A stretch of DNA of 16,678 nt from Bdellovibrionaceae bacterium UBA5009 (GTDB lineage Bacteria > Bdellovibrionota > Bdellovibrionia > Bdellovibrionales > Bdellovibrionaceae): positions 58,196 to 74,873 of the forward strand of contig DGYJ01000092.1 of assembly GCA_002396665.1 (NCBI GenBank), in the 5' to 3' direction. The notes beneath the pieces were generated by a model that did no database searches, was not told the DNA's origin, and saw nothing but the letters and a program-made list of their open reading frames with translations. A program made the translations under genes and the position numbers. Of this stretch, positions 1-6,847 are shown piece by piece; the first letter of the stretch is position 1, and each line of letters opens with the position of its first letter.

Positions 1-791
1 CCCCCCAACAAGTTCAAATCGACATTGTCGACAGCTCTCAAGTTAAAAAAATAAAAAAACAAACTGAAATGCCTGCTCAGCAAGTCGTCGAACAGAACGA
101 AAAGCCTTTGAACGATGAAACTCCCGAAAATACAAAATATCTTGGCCAACACAATCAAAAGGTTTTAAAAGAGACCGTTGCCGCCCATAAAGGTGAGTTC
201 AAAAATTTAAAGCAAAAACAAAAACCTGGTGAAAAGGCGAATCAAAAACAGGCCTCGACCTCTCAAGACAAGCAAAAGAAAGCCTTCAATCCCTTGTCGG
301 ATTTGAATGATCAATTCAAGTCTAAACAGCTTTCTGAAATTGGCAAAAATTACGAAGACCGCGAAAAACCCCAGGCAGTTACCCAAGGCGGCGACACCAG
401 TCAAACCCAAGATTATTTAAAAAATGTGGATCAAGGAATTGAAACTCTTTTAAACACTAAAGAGTTTAAGTACTACACCTATTTCAATCGCATTCGACGT
501 CAGCTGAGCCAACACTGGGAGCCGAAAGTTCGCGACAAACTCTCGAAAATGTTTCGCCAGGGCCGAACAATTGCCTCTGATGTTGATAAGGTCACGAAAC
601 TGTTGATCACCTTAAACACCATGGGTCAGCTTGTTAAAGTACAAGTTTTAAGTGATTCAGGAGTGAATGATTTAGATGATGCTGCTATTGAGGCTTTTCG
701 CTCTGCGGCTCCATTTCCAAACCCTCCTCGGGGTATTGTTGACGCTGACGGAACAGTCAAAATCCGCTGGGATTTTGTGCTAGAGTCCTAA
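1..791 (+). CDS. TonB-family energy transducer, C-terminal part (5' end outside window)
   Basis: The reading frame is open from the window edge (first full codon at position 3) and begins with PQQVQIDIVDSSQ, which looks like the segment just after a TonB-type N-terminal membrane anchor, so the ATG at 69 is internal and not the start. A long Lys/Gln/Pro-rich hydrophilic linker (to about position 470) is followed by a folded C-terminal domain of about 105 residues. That domain contains YFNRIRRQLSQHWEP and, later, GQLVKVQVLSDSGVNDLDDAAIEAF and a PFPNPP element, the typical TonB C-terminal pattern (basic helix, strand, 'SG...LD.AA..A', 'PFP.PP'). Family role: spans the periplasm and passes proton-motive energy to an outer-membrane partner. 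TolA-like or gliding-motility AgmX-type function cannot be excluded. It ends 41 bases before the next gene on the same strand. Confidence 0.8.
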   Translation, partial: PQQVQIDIVDSSQVKKIKKQTEMPAQQVVEQNEKPLNDETPENTKYLGQHNQKVLKETVAAHKGEFKNLKQKQKPGEKANQKQASTSQDKQKKAFNPLSDLNDQFKSKQLSEIGKNYEDREKPQAVTQGGDTSQTQDYLKNVDQGIETLLNTKEFKYYTYFNRIRRQLSQHWEPKVRDKLSKMFRQGRTIASDVDKVTKLLITLNTMGQLVKVQVLSDSGVNDLDDAAIEAFRSAAPFPNPPRGIVDADGTVKIRWDFVLES

Positions 792-832
792 CTCGAATTA
801 GGGTACAAATAAAATTTTCCAGGAGACCACCC

Positions 833-3640
833 GTGAGTAAAACCATTGACAGAAATGTGCTCGAATCCATTGCCCGTCGCGCCCACTATCTTGCAACCCA
901 AATGATCTTTCAAGCCAATCACCGCTCTGACAAAGAAAAGGGCGACCCTAAAGTTGGCGGACATCCTGCGGCTTCGGCCAGTGCTTTGCACATCATGGGC
1001 GCTTTGCATTTGATTGTGAAAACTGGATTTGATCATGTGGCCAACAAACCCCATGCTTCGCCAACTGATCACTCTTACAATTACTTGCTCGATTTGTTTT
1101 TGAACTCCGATTTGTCAAAACTGACATTGGATCAAGCCAATACAGCAATGATGGGACTTCGCAAATACTCACAAAATGGCGAGCCTGTTTTTCAATCCTA
1201 CCATTCAACTTATGATTCTGATCATCACAACTTCTTTCCCTCTGGCACAGTGGGCATTCCGCCAGTTCAGGCAGGCTACATGGCTTTAGCCTATCGTTAT
1301 GCCCGAGAGCACGGCTATGAAGTTCCAGATGCCCACTTCTGGGCCCTGACGGGGGATTCAGAATTTCGCGAAGGGTCCATGTACGAAGCTGTTCCTGATT
1401 TTGCTGAACGGGAAATTGGCAACTTAACTTGGATTGTGGATTACAATCGCCAATCCCTTGATGGACATCGTATTTCAAATAAAAAAATCATGGGTGGAAC
1501 CGATGCCGATCGCATCGAAAGAACCATGGCCGCCAATGGCTGGGAAGTGATTCAAGTTCGTCACGGATCTAAACGTGAAGCTCTTTTTAAAAAACCAGGT
1601 GGCGATACTTTTAAAAAATTCATTGAAACAGATCTAGAAGATTACGAACTGCAAGCCTTACTTCTTGTCCATGACATGAAGGCCCTCAAAAAAGGCATCG
1701 TTAAAGAACATCCAGATATGAAAAAGTTTTTTGAATCTGTCACCGATCAAGAACTTTTCGATGCCCTTCGTGATTTCGGTGGCCATGATATTTTAGCACT
1801 AGCTGCGGCGTACGAAAAATCCAAATTGTCTCAGCGTAAACCGACCATTGTCATTGCCCATACTTTAAAAGGCTGGGGGCTTCGTTCAGCCGCTCAACCC
1901 GGCAATCACTCGTCACTTCCCTCTGAAGAAGAAGTGATGGAATTGAAAGCAAAGCAAGGAATCAAAGGGGATCAGCTCTTTGAAAGATTTGCTTCAAACA
2001 CTCCAGAAGCTCAGTATTTAAAATCTCGCGGCGAACAACTTTGGAGCGAAATAAAAGCTCAGCATCAACTGAAGACTAAAAATCAAAAATTCTTTTTAGA
2101 AAAATTGACTCAATTTGGTGAGATCCCGAGCAGTTTGGATATCAACACCAAAATGACAAGCTATCCCCACACGCAGTGGATGCTGGGTCAGTTAACGGCG
2201 AAGTTGACTCGTATTTCAAATACTTCGCTGGATGAAAAAAAATTAGCCCAAGGCCAAAAAGCCCTGACGGCCACCGAAAAACCTTGGAAGTTGCCTGGGG
2301 AATTATTTATTTCCATGGCGCCAGATGTGGGAACCAGTACGAACTTAAATCCCGCAATGGATGGTAAAATTTTTGGAGCACCTGTTGTCACGGATCTAGA
2401 AGCTGAATATGGAGTGAAAGACAATAAACTTCCAGACCTTGTTCCCGGCGAAGACGTTTCAGATCGCTTCTTACGATTTGAAATTGCTGAAGGCAATGTC
2501 ATGAGCTGTGTTGGATCCTTTGGACGCATGCGTGACACCTTGGGCATTCCGATTATACCACTGATGACTGTTTATGATTTCTTTATTAAGCGTGCAATGG
2601 ATCAGTATTTTTACAATCTTTACTGGAAATCCAGTTTCATTTGTGTTGGAACTCCATCCGGTGTGACGTTGTCACCTGAAGGCGCCCAGCATGGTTGGAA
2701 GTCTGATTTTCAAATTCCAAATCAAATCACCTGGGAACCCTTCTTTGCCATCGAGCTGGATTGGATTTTTTGTGACGCCTTAAAACGTCATGTGATGAAT
2801 GATAATGTGGGAAGAAATGGCGTTCTGATCCGCGGAGTTACCCGCGGTATCGAGCAAAAAGACATGATGACACATCTGAAACGCCAAGCCCGGTTCAAAT
2901 CCAATTTGGATTCAAATCAAAAATTGTCGCGGGCAGAATTTCCAGTGGCAGGAGCATTGAACGAAGAAGAAATTTCTGCCAATGACGAAGCCTCTATTTT
3001 AGCTGTTATTCAAAAAGAAGTCCTTGCCGGCGCTTACTATCTTGTCGATTACCGCGGTTACGCCGGATACGAACCCGGTGACAACGTGGTGAATATTTTT
3101 GCCATGGGATCAATGACCACAGAGGCTTTAAAAGCATCCGATACTTTGCTTGGCCGTGGGATCTACGCCAACGTTATCGTTGTGACATCAACAGATTTAC
3201 TGTGTGGAAATTTGGCCCACGAAAATGATTATCAATATTTACGTAGCCAATTGGATATTAATAACCACTTGTATCTGCGCAGATCGGATGAAGTGACATC
3301 AGGTGACTTGGTCACTGTGGCTGGCCGACGAATTCCCATTGTCAGTGTCCATGATGGTGAACCAGGTCTTCTGGACAATTTAGGATCTATCATTGGAGTT
3401 CGCCAGGAAAGCTGCGCCGTCAGACATCATTCGAAATGTGGTCGTCCTTCTGAAATTTATCATTACCAATCCATCGATAGCGAAGCTGTGATTGAGGCCT
3501 GTGGTAAAGTTTTATCTGAAACAGCGTTAGAAAAAGTCATTGTGAAAGAGTCTGCACTGACAGAAGTTCAAACCGCTGATTCAAACCAGACACATTGGAC
3601 AGAACTTTGGCCCACGCAGAATGCGCACAACAAGCATTAA
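833..3640 (+). CDS. AceE-like pyruvate dehydrogenase E1 component, homodimeric type (transketolase fold)
   Basis: A 935-residue thiamine-diphosphate enzyme, collinear with the homodimeric AceE family (about 890 residues in E. coli). Visible landmarks are GGHPAAS near residue 43, and the TPP/Mg site with D175 in GDSEF and N205 in DYNRQSLDG, 30 residues apart as in AceE. A middle pyrimidine-binding half follows, with EFRE-like and GTPSGVTLSPEGAQH (about 617-631) segments, then a transketolase C-terminal domain starting near GDNVVNIFAMGS. Family reaction: oxidative decarboxylation of a 2-oxoacid, normally pyruvate, with transfer of the acyl group to a lipoylated E2. The start is GTG at 833, chosen for AGGAG at 821-825. 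Odd points: GDG is GDS here, and no E2 (aceF) or E3 (lpd) gene lies beside it. Substrate is therefore inferred; it could be a divergent transketolase-like E1 with another 2-oxoacid. Confidence 0.82.
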   Translation: MSKTIDRNVLESIARRAHYLATQMIFQANHRSDKEKGDPKVGGHPAASASALHIMGALHLIVKTGFDHVANKPHASPTDHSYNYLLDLFLNSDLSKLTLDQANTAMMGLRKYSQNGEPVFQSYHSTYDSDHHNFFPSGTVGIPPVQAGYMALAYRYAREHGYEVPDAHFWALTGDSEFREGSMYEAVPDFAEREIGNLTWIVDYNRQSLDGHRISNKKIMGGTDADRIERTMAANGWEVIQVRHGSKREALFKKPGGDTFKKFIETDLEDYELQALLLVHDMKALKKGIVKEHPDMKKFFESVTDQELFDALRDFGGHDILALAAAYEKSKLSQRKPTIVIAHTLKGWGLRSAAQPGNHSSLPSEEEVMELKAKQGIKGDQLFERFASNTPEAQYLKSRGEQLWSEIKAQHQLKTKNQKFFLEKLTQFGEIPSSLDINTKMTSYPHTQWMLGQLTAKLTRISNTSLDEKKLAQGQKALTATEKPWKLPGELFISMAPDVGTSTNLNPAMDGKIFGAPVVTDLEAEYGVKDNKLPDLVPGEDVSDRFLRFEIAEGNVMSCVGSFGRMRDTLGIPIIPLMTVYDFFIKRAMDQYFYNLYWKSSFICVGTPSGVTLSPEGAQHGWKSDFQIPNQITWEPFFAIELDWIFCDALKRHVMNDNVGRNGVLIRGVTRGIEQKDMMTHLKRQARFKSNLDSNQKLSRAEFPVAGALNEEEISANDEASILAVIQKEVLAGAYYLVDYRGYAGYEPGDNVVNIFAMGSMTTEALKASDTLLGRGIYANVIVVTSTDLLCGNLAHENDYQYLRSQLDINNHLYLRRSDEVTSGDLVTVAGRRIPIVSVHDGEPGLLDNLGSIIGVRQESCAVRHHSKCGRPSEIYHYQSIDSEAVIEACGKVLSETALEKVIVKESALTEVQTADSNQTHWTELWPTQNAHNKH

Positions 3641-3646
3641 TTAGAA

Positions 3647-4369
3647 ATGACTGAAAAGCTCAACGGGCGTTTTTTTAAAAGTCAGAACAAAAAACATAAA
3701 GAAATTATTTTTTTTGTTCACTTTTTCGAAGGCAGCCCTGCGGCTTTAAGAAAACAAATCCAATTGGTCAATCAATTGGGCTATGATGCCTATGGATTTC
3801 AACTGCCAACAATGCAAGAGGCCCTATCCGCGCCCTTCACCTCAGATCTCAGTTTTGGGGTAAAGCATATTTACACCGAGGAAATCGAAAAAAATTTAAA
3901 TTCAATTCAAGATGAAAAAATTATTTTTTCTTTTTCGAACCCCTGTGCCTCGTCCATTGAAGCCATCGTGCGCAGGAACTGCTACGACATCAAAGCGCTG
4001 ATTTGTGATAGTGGACCGTCTTTTCGCATGGTGAAGTCTGGTGAAAATCTTTTGCATTGGAATAAAAAACACAGTTGGCTAATGACTAAACTATTAAATC
4101 CATTTTTTTCTTTTTTCTGGAGTCCATTGCACCATCACGACACCCCAAAACATCTTGCTGCCCTACCCAGGAACTTCCCTGTCCTTACTTTGTTATGTGA
4201 AAATGATATTTTGATTCCCCCACAGGACACGATTCTTGGCTTTGAAAATCAAAAACATTTAAATTGGCAATCTGTTACATTCACGAAAACAGGACATCTG
4301 TTGGCCATTCGCAACCATCCTGACCAGTACAGATCAGTGGTTGAAAATTTTTTGAACAACTTAAAATAA
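3647..4369 (+). CDS. Alpha/beta-hydrolase-like protein with atypical nucleophile elbow
   Basis: A 240-residue cytoplasmic protein with no signal peptide. The order of elements follows the alpha/beta-hydrolase fold: strand 3 plus oxyanion region FVHFFEGSP (24-31), the elbow position IIFSFSNPCASS (92-103), an acid in LCENDILIP (D187) and a late histidine in TKTGHLLA (H217). S97, D187 and H217 would form the triad. The elbow reads S-F-S-N-P instead of the usual G-x-S-x-G, so activity is uncertain; C100 is an alternative nucleophile. The gene starts six bases after the E1 stop codon without a clear ribosome-binding site, so translational coupling to the E1 gene is likely. Its last nine bases overlap the convergent methyltransferase. 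Substrate unknown; a thioesterase or esterase role is only a guess. Confidence 0.6.
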   Translation: MTEKLNGRFFKSQNKKHKEIIFFVHFFEGSPAALRKQIQLVNQLGYDAYGFQLPTMQEALSAPFTSDLSFGVKHIYTEEIEKNLNSIQDEKIIFSFSNPCASSIEAIVRRNCYDIKALICDSGPSFRMVKSGENLLHWNKKHSWLMTKLLNPFFSFFWSPLHHHDTPKHLAALPRNFPVLTLLCENDILIPPQDTILGFENQKHLNWQSVTFTKTGHLLAIRNHPDQYRSVVENFLNNLK

Positions 4370-5035
4370 TTTTTCTGCGACGAAAAGGCCTTCAGAGGTT
4401 GGAATCAAGCAGCTTCTATAAAATTGCGGATTCGCAAGTCGTTCATTGAATTTTTTTAAAACATCAATTTGTTTTGAAGAAAATTTAGAATTTTCAACAT
4501 CCTCATACACTGAGCCCGACAAGAAAACATTGTCCGCAATAATCAGTCCACCTTTACGAATATTTTTTTCTGCCCAGGCTAAGTAATTTCCGTAGGCCGC
4601 CTTATTGCCATCAATAAAAATACTATCAAATGGCCCTTGGTTTTCGATTTTCACCAATTCCAGCTGGGCATCCCCAGCACAAAGATGAATCTGCGCAGCC
4701 GCAGGGTGATCAATTGAATTCAGTAAATCAAAAACCCTTTGGGCAGCTGCAATATGCAATTCATTTTTTTCAAAAGTCCAAACTTGCCCTTTATTGCCAA
4801 TGGCAAAGGCTGCAGCAAGAGCAGAATATCCAGTTAAAGTTCCGATCTCGACATGCTTCAAACTTTTCCAAGTCGAAAGCAAAAACTGTACTGTAAGGGC
4901 TTCGGCAGTTGATATCGAAATACCAGTTAAGTTCAAAGCATCGGATTCAAGCTTCGCCTTTTCATAGGCTCGATTTTGGAATTGATACAGATTTTGAACA
5001 TATTTATTTCGATTGGATTCTGATGTGCTTCTCAT
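4361..5035 (-). CDS. SAM-dependent O-methyltransferase, family 3 (caffeoyl-CoA OMT type)
   Basis: A 224-residue class I methyltransferase. The SAM-binding glycine loop is VEIGTLTGYSAL (62-73), followed by an acidic residue after strand 2 (WTFEKN, E89), GDAQ (121-124), the metal-binding IDGNK (D142) and ADNVFLSG (D168, N169). These match the cation-dependent catechol-type O-methyltransferase family, which methylates a hydroxyl on a small aromatic or related acceptor; the acceptor here is unknown. Many bacterial members are of undetermined substrate. The length is typical. The ATG sits directly after AAGAG, a close and weak ribosome-binding site that lies inside an inverted repeat (see 5038-5082). 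It shares nine bases tail to tail with the hydrolase at 3647-4369 and is divergent from the PilZ gene at 5193. Confidence 0.85.
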   Translation of the reverse strand: MRSTSESNRNKYVQNLYQFQNRAYEKAKLESDALNLTGISISTAEALTVQFLLSTWKSLKHVEIGTLTGYSALAAAFAIGNKGQVWTFEKNELHIAAAQRVFDLLNSIDHPAAAQIHLCAGDAQLELVKIENQGPFDSIFIDGNKAAYGNYLAWAEKNIRKGGLIIADNVFLSGSVYEDVENSKFSSKQIDVLKKFNERLANPQFYRSCLIPTSEGLFVAEKLF

Positions 5036-5037
5036 CT

Positions 5038-5082
5038 CTTGAACCTAGCAAAGAACACGACCAATGGACAGTCTAGTTCAAG
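5038..5082. repeat. Imperfect inverted repeat overlapping the methyltransferase leader
   Basis: CTTGAACCTAG (5038-5048) and CTAGTTCAAG (5073-5082) are reverse complements apart from one bulged base, with a 24-base loop. On the plus strand the right arm is followed at once by six T (5083-5088), which resembles an intrinsic terminator. On the minus strand it lies in the leader of the O-methyltransferase, and the arm next to the start takes in part of the AAGAG ribosome-binding site. It could be an operator, a translation-controlling hairpin, or a terminator blocking plus-strand read-through into the PilZ gene. Confidence 0.45.
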
Positions 5083-5121
5083 TTTTTTCATCTGATTTTT
5101 TATTTTTTCAAGCACAGCCTT

Positions 5122-5147
5122 TAAAAATACGAATTCAAAGCCGATAA
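5122..5147 (+). promoter_or_regulatory. Putative sigma-28 (FliA) promoter
   Basis: TAAA at 5122-5125, a 14-base spacer, then GCCGATAA at 5140-5147. The -10 element matches the enterobacterial FliA -10 consensus at all eight positions; the spacer is one base shorter than the usual 15. It sits 45 bases upstream of the PilZ gene, so transcription would begin near 5155 and run through the adjacent hairpin. A motility sigma factor driving a c-di-GMP receptor is biologically sensible, but the call rests on sequence match alone. Confidence 0.5.
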
Positions 5148-5152
5148 AATAA

Positions 5153-5169
5153 AGAGCCCTAAGGGCTCT
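5153..5169 (+). other. Perfect 7-bp hairpin in the PilZ gene leader
   Basis: AGAGCCC (5153-5159), loop TAA, GGGCTCT (5163-5169). The stem is GC-rich compared with its surroundings and ends 23 bases before the ATG at 5193. It is followed by GCTTTAGATTTT rather than a clean T run. With the putative promoter at 5122-5147 it would be at the extreme 5' end of the mRNA, where such stems protect against decay. An intrinsic terminator is the alternative, but no plus-strand gene ends close upstream. Confidence 0.5.
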
Positions 5170-5192
5170 GCTTTAGATTTTAAAGGATAAAA

Positions 5193-6098
5193 ATGAAAGC
5201 CCAAGGAAAAGTTTGGATTCTGTACGATACTGTGAAGGCAAAAAAAACAAAGCCTTTGAACTTGGTTCAGGCCCAAGCCACTGTCCTTTCTTTGCAAAGT
5301 GAAACATTAAGTAAAATATTGATATGGACTCCGGGATGGGAAAAGTGGGTACCACTTGATAAATACCTTGGCAGCAATCAGGAATACTTTGTCATGACCC
5401 CAGAATTTAGCAAAGTCACATCCATGATCAGAGATAAAACAGTCAAAGTGGACACTGTGACTACTGAAAAAAACTTCATGTCTAGTCCAAGCGAAGAAAC
5501 CGAAATTGAAAATACACACTTCACTAAAATAATTAATGACGAAAAAACTTCCTCTGCACCGCCATCAGGCGATTACGGATATTACCATCCCGATTTTCGC
5601 GCGGATCAAATCAATATTCATATTAAGCCCAAACTGAAATTTGCACCACCAAGTGAAAATTCGCAATCATCGCATTCTGCATCGCCTGCAGTAAAAAATA
5701 CTTCGCCTACGCCTGCTGCAAAAACACCTACTGCAGGTCCCGATGAGCGACGAACCGATGAAAGGCTTAACCATAAGATAGAAGTTACCCTTGTGTCTAA
5801 AAAAGGTAAAACATTTAAAACTTTCTCTAATAATATTTCAAGGGGTGGGGTCTACTTGCAAGATCCAATTCCCAATGACTTTTTAAATTCAAATTTTAAT
5901 TTAATTTTAACAAATCGCTTTGAAAAAGATCCAAAGAAGTCTCGGCTTCATATTGATGGAAAGATAGTTGGCGATTTCAACAATCCAAAGCACTTGTCAT
6001 TTATTAATCTTGACGATGTGACTCGAAAAGCTTTAGAAAATTTGCTGATCTCGTATCAAAATCAAAGTGCAAAAATTCCAAACAAAAAAATTGGCTAG
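5193..6098 (+). CDS. GYF_2-like domain plus PilZ c-di-GMP receptor
   Basis: A 301-residue soluble protein with two domains. Residues about 6-58 resemble the bacterial GYF_2 (DUF4339) fold: KVWILYD near the start, a central helix, then WTPGWEKWVPL (45-55). A Ser/Pro/Thr/Ala-rich linker (about 120-182) leads to a PilZ domain with the c-di-GMP signature R187-T-D-E-R191 and N214-I-S-R-G-G219 (RxxxR and [D/N]xSxxG-type motifs). Both parts of the ligand motif are intact, so binding of c-di-GMP is expected. GYF_2 domains are thought to bind proline-rich or membrane partners, so the protein may pass the second-messenger signal to a partner. The start is supported by AAAGGA at 5182-5187. Upstream lie a sigma-28-like promoter and a hairpin. 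It is convergent with the barrel gene, six bases away. Confidence 0.82.
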   Translation: MKAQGKVWILYDTVKAKKTKPLNLVQAQATVLSLQSETLSKILIWTPGWEKWVPLDKYLGSNQEYFVMTPEFSKVTSMIRDKTVKVDTVTTEKNFMSSPSEETEIENTHFTKIINDEKTSSAPPSGDYGYYHPDFRADQINIHIKPKLKFAPPSENSQSSHSASPAVKNTSPTPAAKTPTAGPDERRTDERLNHKIEVTLVSKKGKTFKTFSNNISRGGVYLQDPIPNDFLNSNFNLILTNRFEKDPKKSRLHIDGKIVGDFNNPKHLSFINLDDVTRKALENLLISYQNQSAKIPNKKIG

Positions 6099-6104
6099 TC
6101 CATT

Positions 6105-6701
6105 TTAAAAATTATACACAAGCGATATGGTCGGGATAATATAAGTCCTGGCTTTCGAAACATTGGTCACGGTTGCCCCAGATCTAGAAGTCGTATACGT
6201 TCCATTGTAATAGACTAAAGAAATTCCAGCGGATAGGTTTTCACCAATTTGCGGATAGTAAGAGGCCTTGCCTTGTAGACCAGTGCCATTCCAAATCTCT
6301 GCGGTGTTTGTTCCTAGTTTATAGTTGGCTGTGGAGCTGATCAGATAAGATGCCGCAACACTAAAGGCCTTCTGACGACCAAAATAATATTTTGCAGAAA
6401 ATCCATAGTCCTGGGCAGACCAAGTTGTCGTCACGGCAGAAGAATCTGTGTCTGTGCTTGAATAACCGATATATGTCGCTCCAAAAAAAACATTCGATTT
6501 ATTATAAAGACTCAAATAAAAAGAAAAATCATAGTAAATCTTCGTGTCTTTAGGTGAATTAGTTGTTGTCAGCGAGTCCGTAAAATAAATTCCATCGATC
6601 CCTGTCGATATATCAGCCCTGGCCCCAACTGGCAAAATAACCAGCAAAGCCATTGCAGCAATCAAAAATACAAATTGCGTTCGTTGAACAAAGTGAACCA
6701 T
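6105..6701 (-). CDS. Small outer-membrane beta-barrel protein
   Basis: A 198-residue exported protein. The signal peptide is hydrophobic from about residue 10 to 25, with a likely cleavage after ARA (A29|D30). The mature part is rich in Tyr, Ser, Thr and Gly and shows repeated alternating amphipathic strands (such as YYDFSFYLSLYN, NVFFGATYIGY, YGFSAKYYFG, FSVAASYL, GISLVYYN). It ends in a terminal phenylalanine (SLVYNF), the signal for BAM-dependent assembly in the outer membrane. About eight strands can be counted, as in small OmpA/OmpW-like barrels. No catalytic residues are evident. It is convergent with the PilZ gene and divergent from the lipoprotein gene. Function unknown. Confidence 0.75.
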   Translation of the reverse strand: MVHFVQRTQFVFLIAAMALLVILPVGARADISTGIDGIYFTDSLTTTNSPKDTKIYYDFSFYLSLYNKSNVFFGATYIGYSSTDTDSSAVTTTWSAQDYGFSAKYYFGRQKAFSVAASYLISSTANYKLGTNTAEIWNGTGLQGKASYYPQIGENLSAGISLVYYNGTYTTSRSGATVTNVSKARTYIIPTISLVYNF

Positions 6702-6781
6702 ACCTACCGTATCGGCAAGAGACAGATCGCCATGATATCACGCGCAGGAACTGCAGCAAAAACTAGCCCTTCAGCGAACAC

Positions 6782-6805
6782 AACAAGACCTTGGTCTGAC
6801 TTGTT
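6782..6805. promoter_or_regulatory. Candidate operator between the barrel and lipoprotein genes
   Basis: AACAAG (6782-6787) and CTTGTT (6800-6805) form an inverted repeat with a 12-base centre. That centre overlaps a second palindrome, AGACC-TT-GGTCT (6786-6797). It lies 43 bases before the lipoprotein ATG. The rest of the 6702-6847 gap contains no convincing -35/-10 pair and no gene. Chance occurrence is possible. Confidence 0.25.
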
Positions 6806-6847
6806 AAAGTTTCTTTACAGAACGTCGATAAATTAGTCGAGGCTGAA

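Noticed and set aside
69..71. ATG as the start of the TonB-like protein
   Set aside because: The frame is open upstream to the window edge with TonB-like sequence, so this methionine is internal.
993..1478. 161-codon minus-strand open frame inside the E1 gene
   Set aside because: It lies wholly opposite a conserved coding region and has no domain signature.
6709..6716. GCCGATAC on the minus strand, similar to a sigma-28 -10 element, upstream of the barrel gene
   Set aside because: It ends only seven bases from the ATG, so transcription would start at or inside the gene, and no TAAA element sits at a proper distance.
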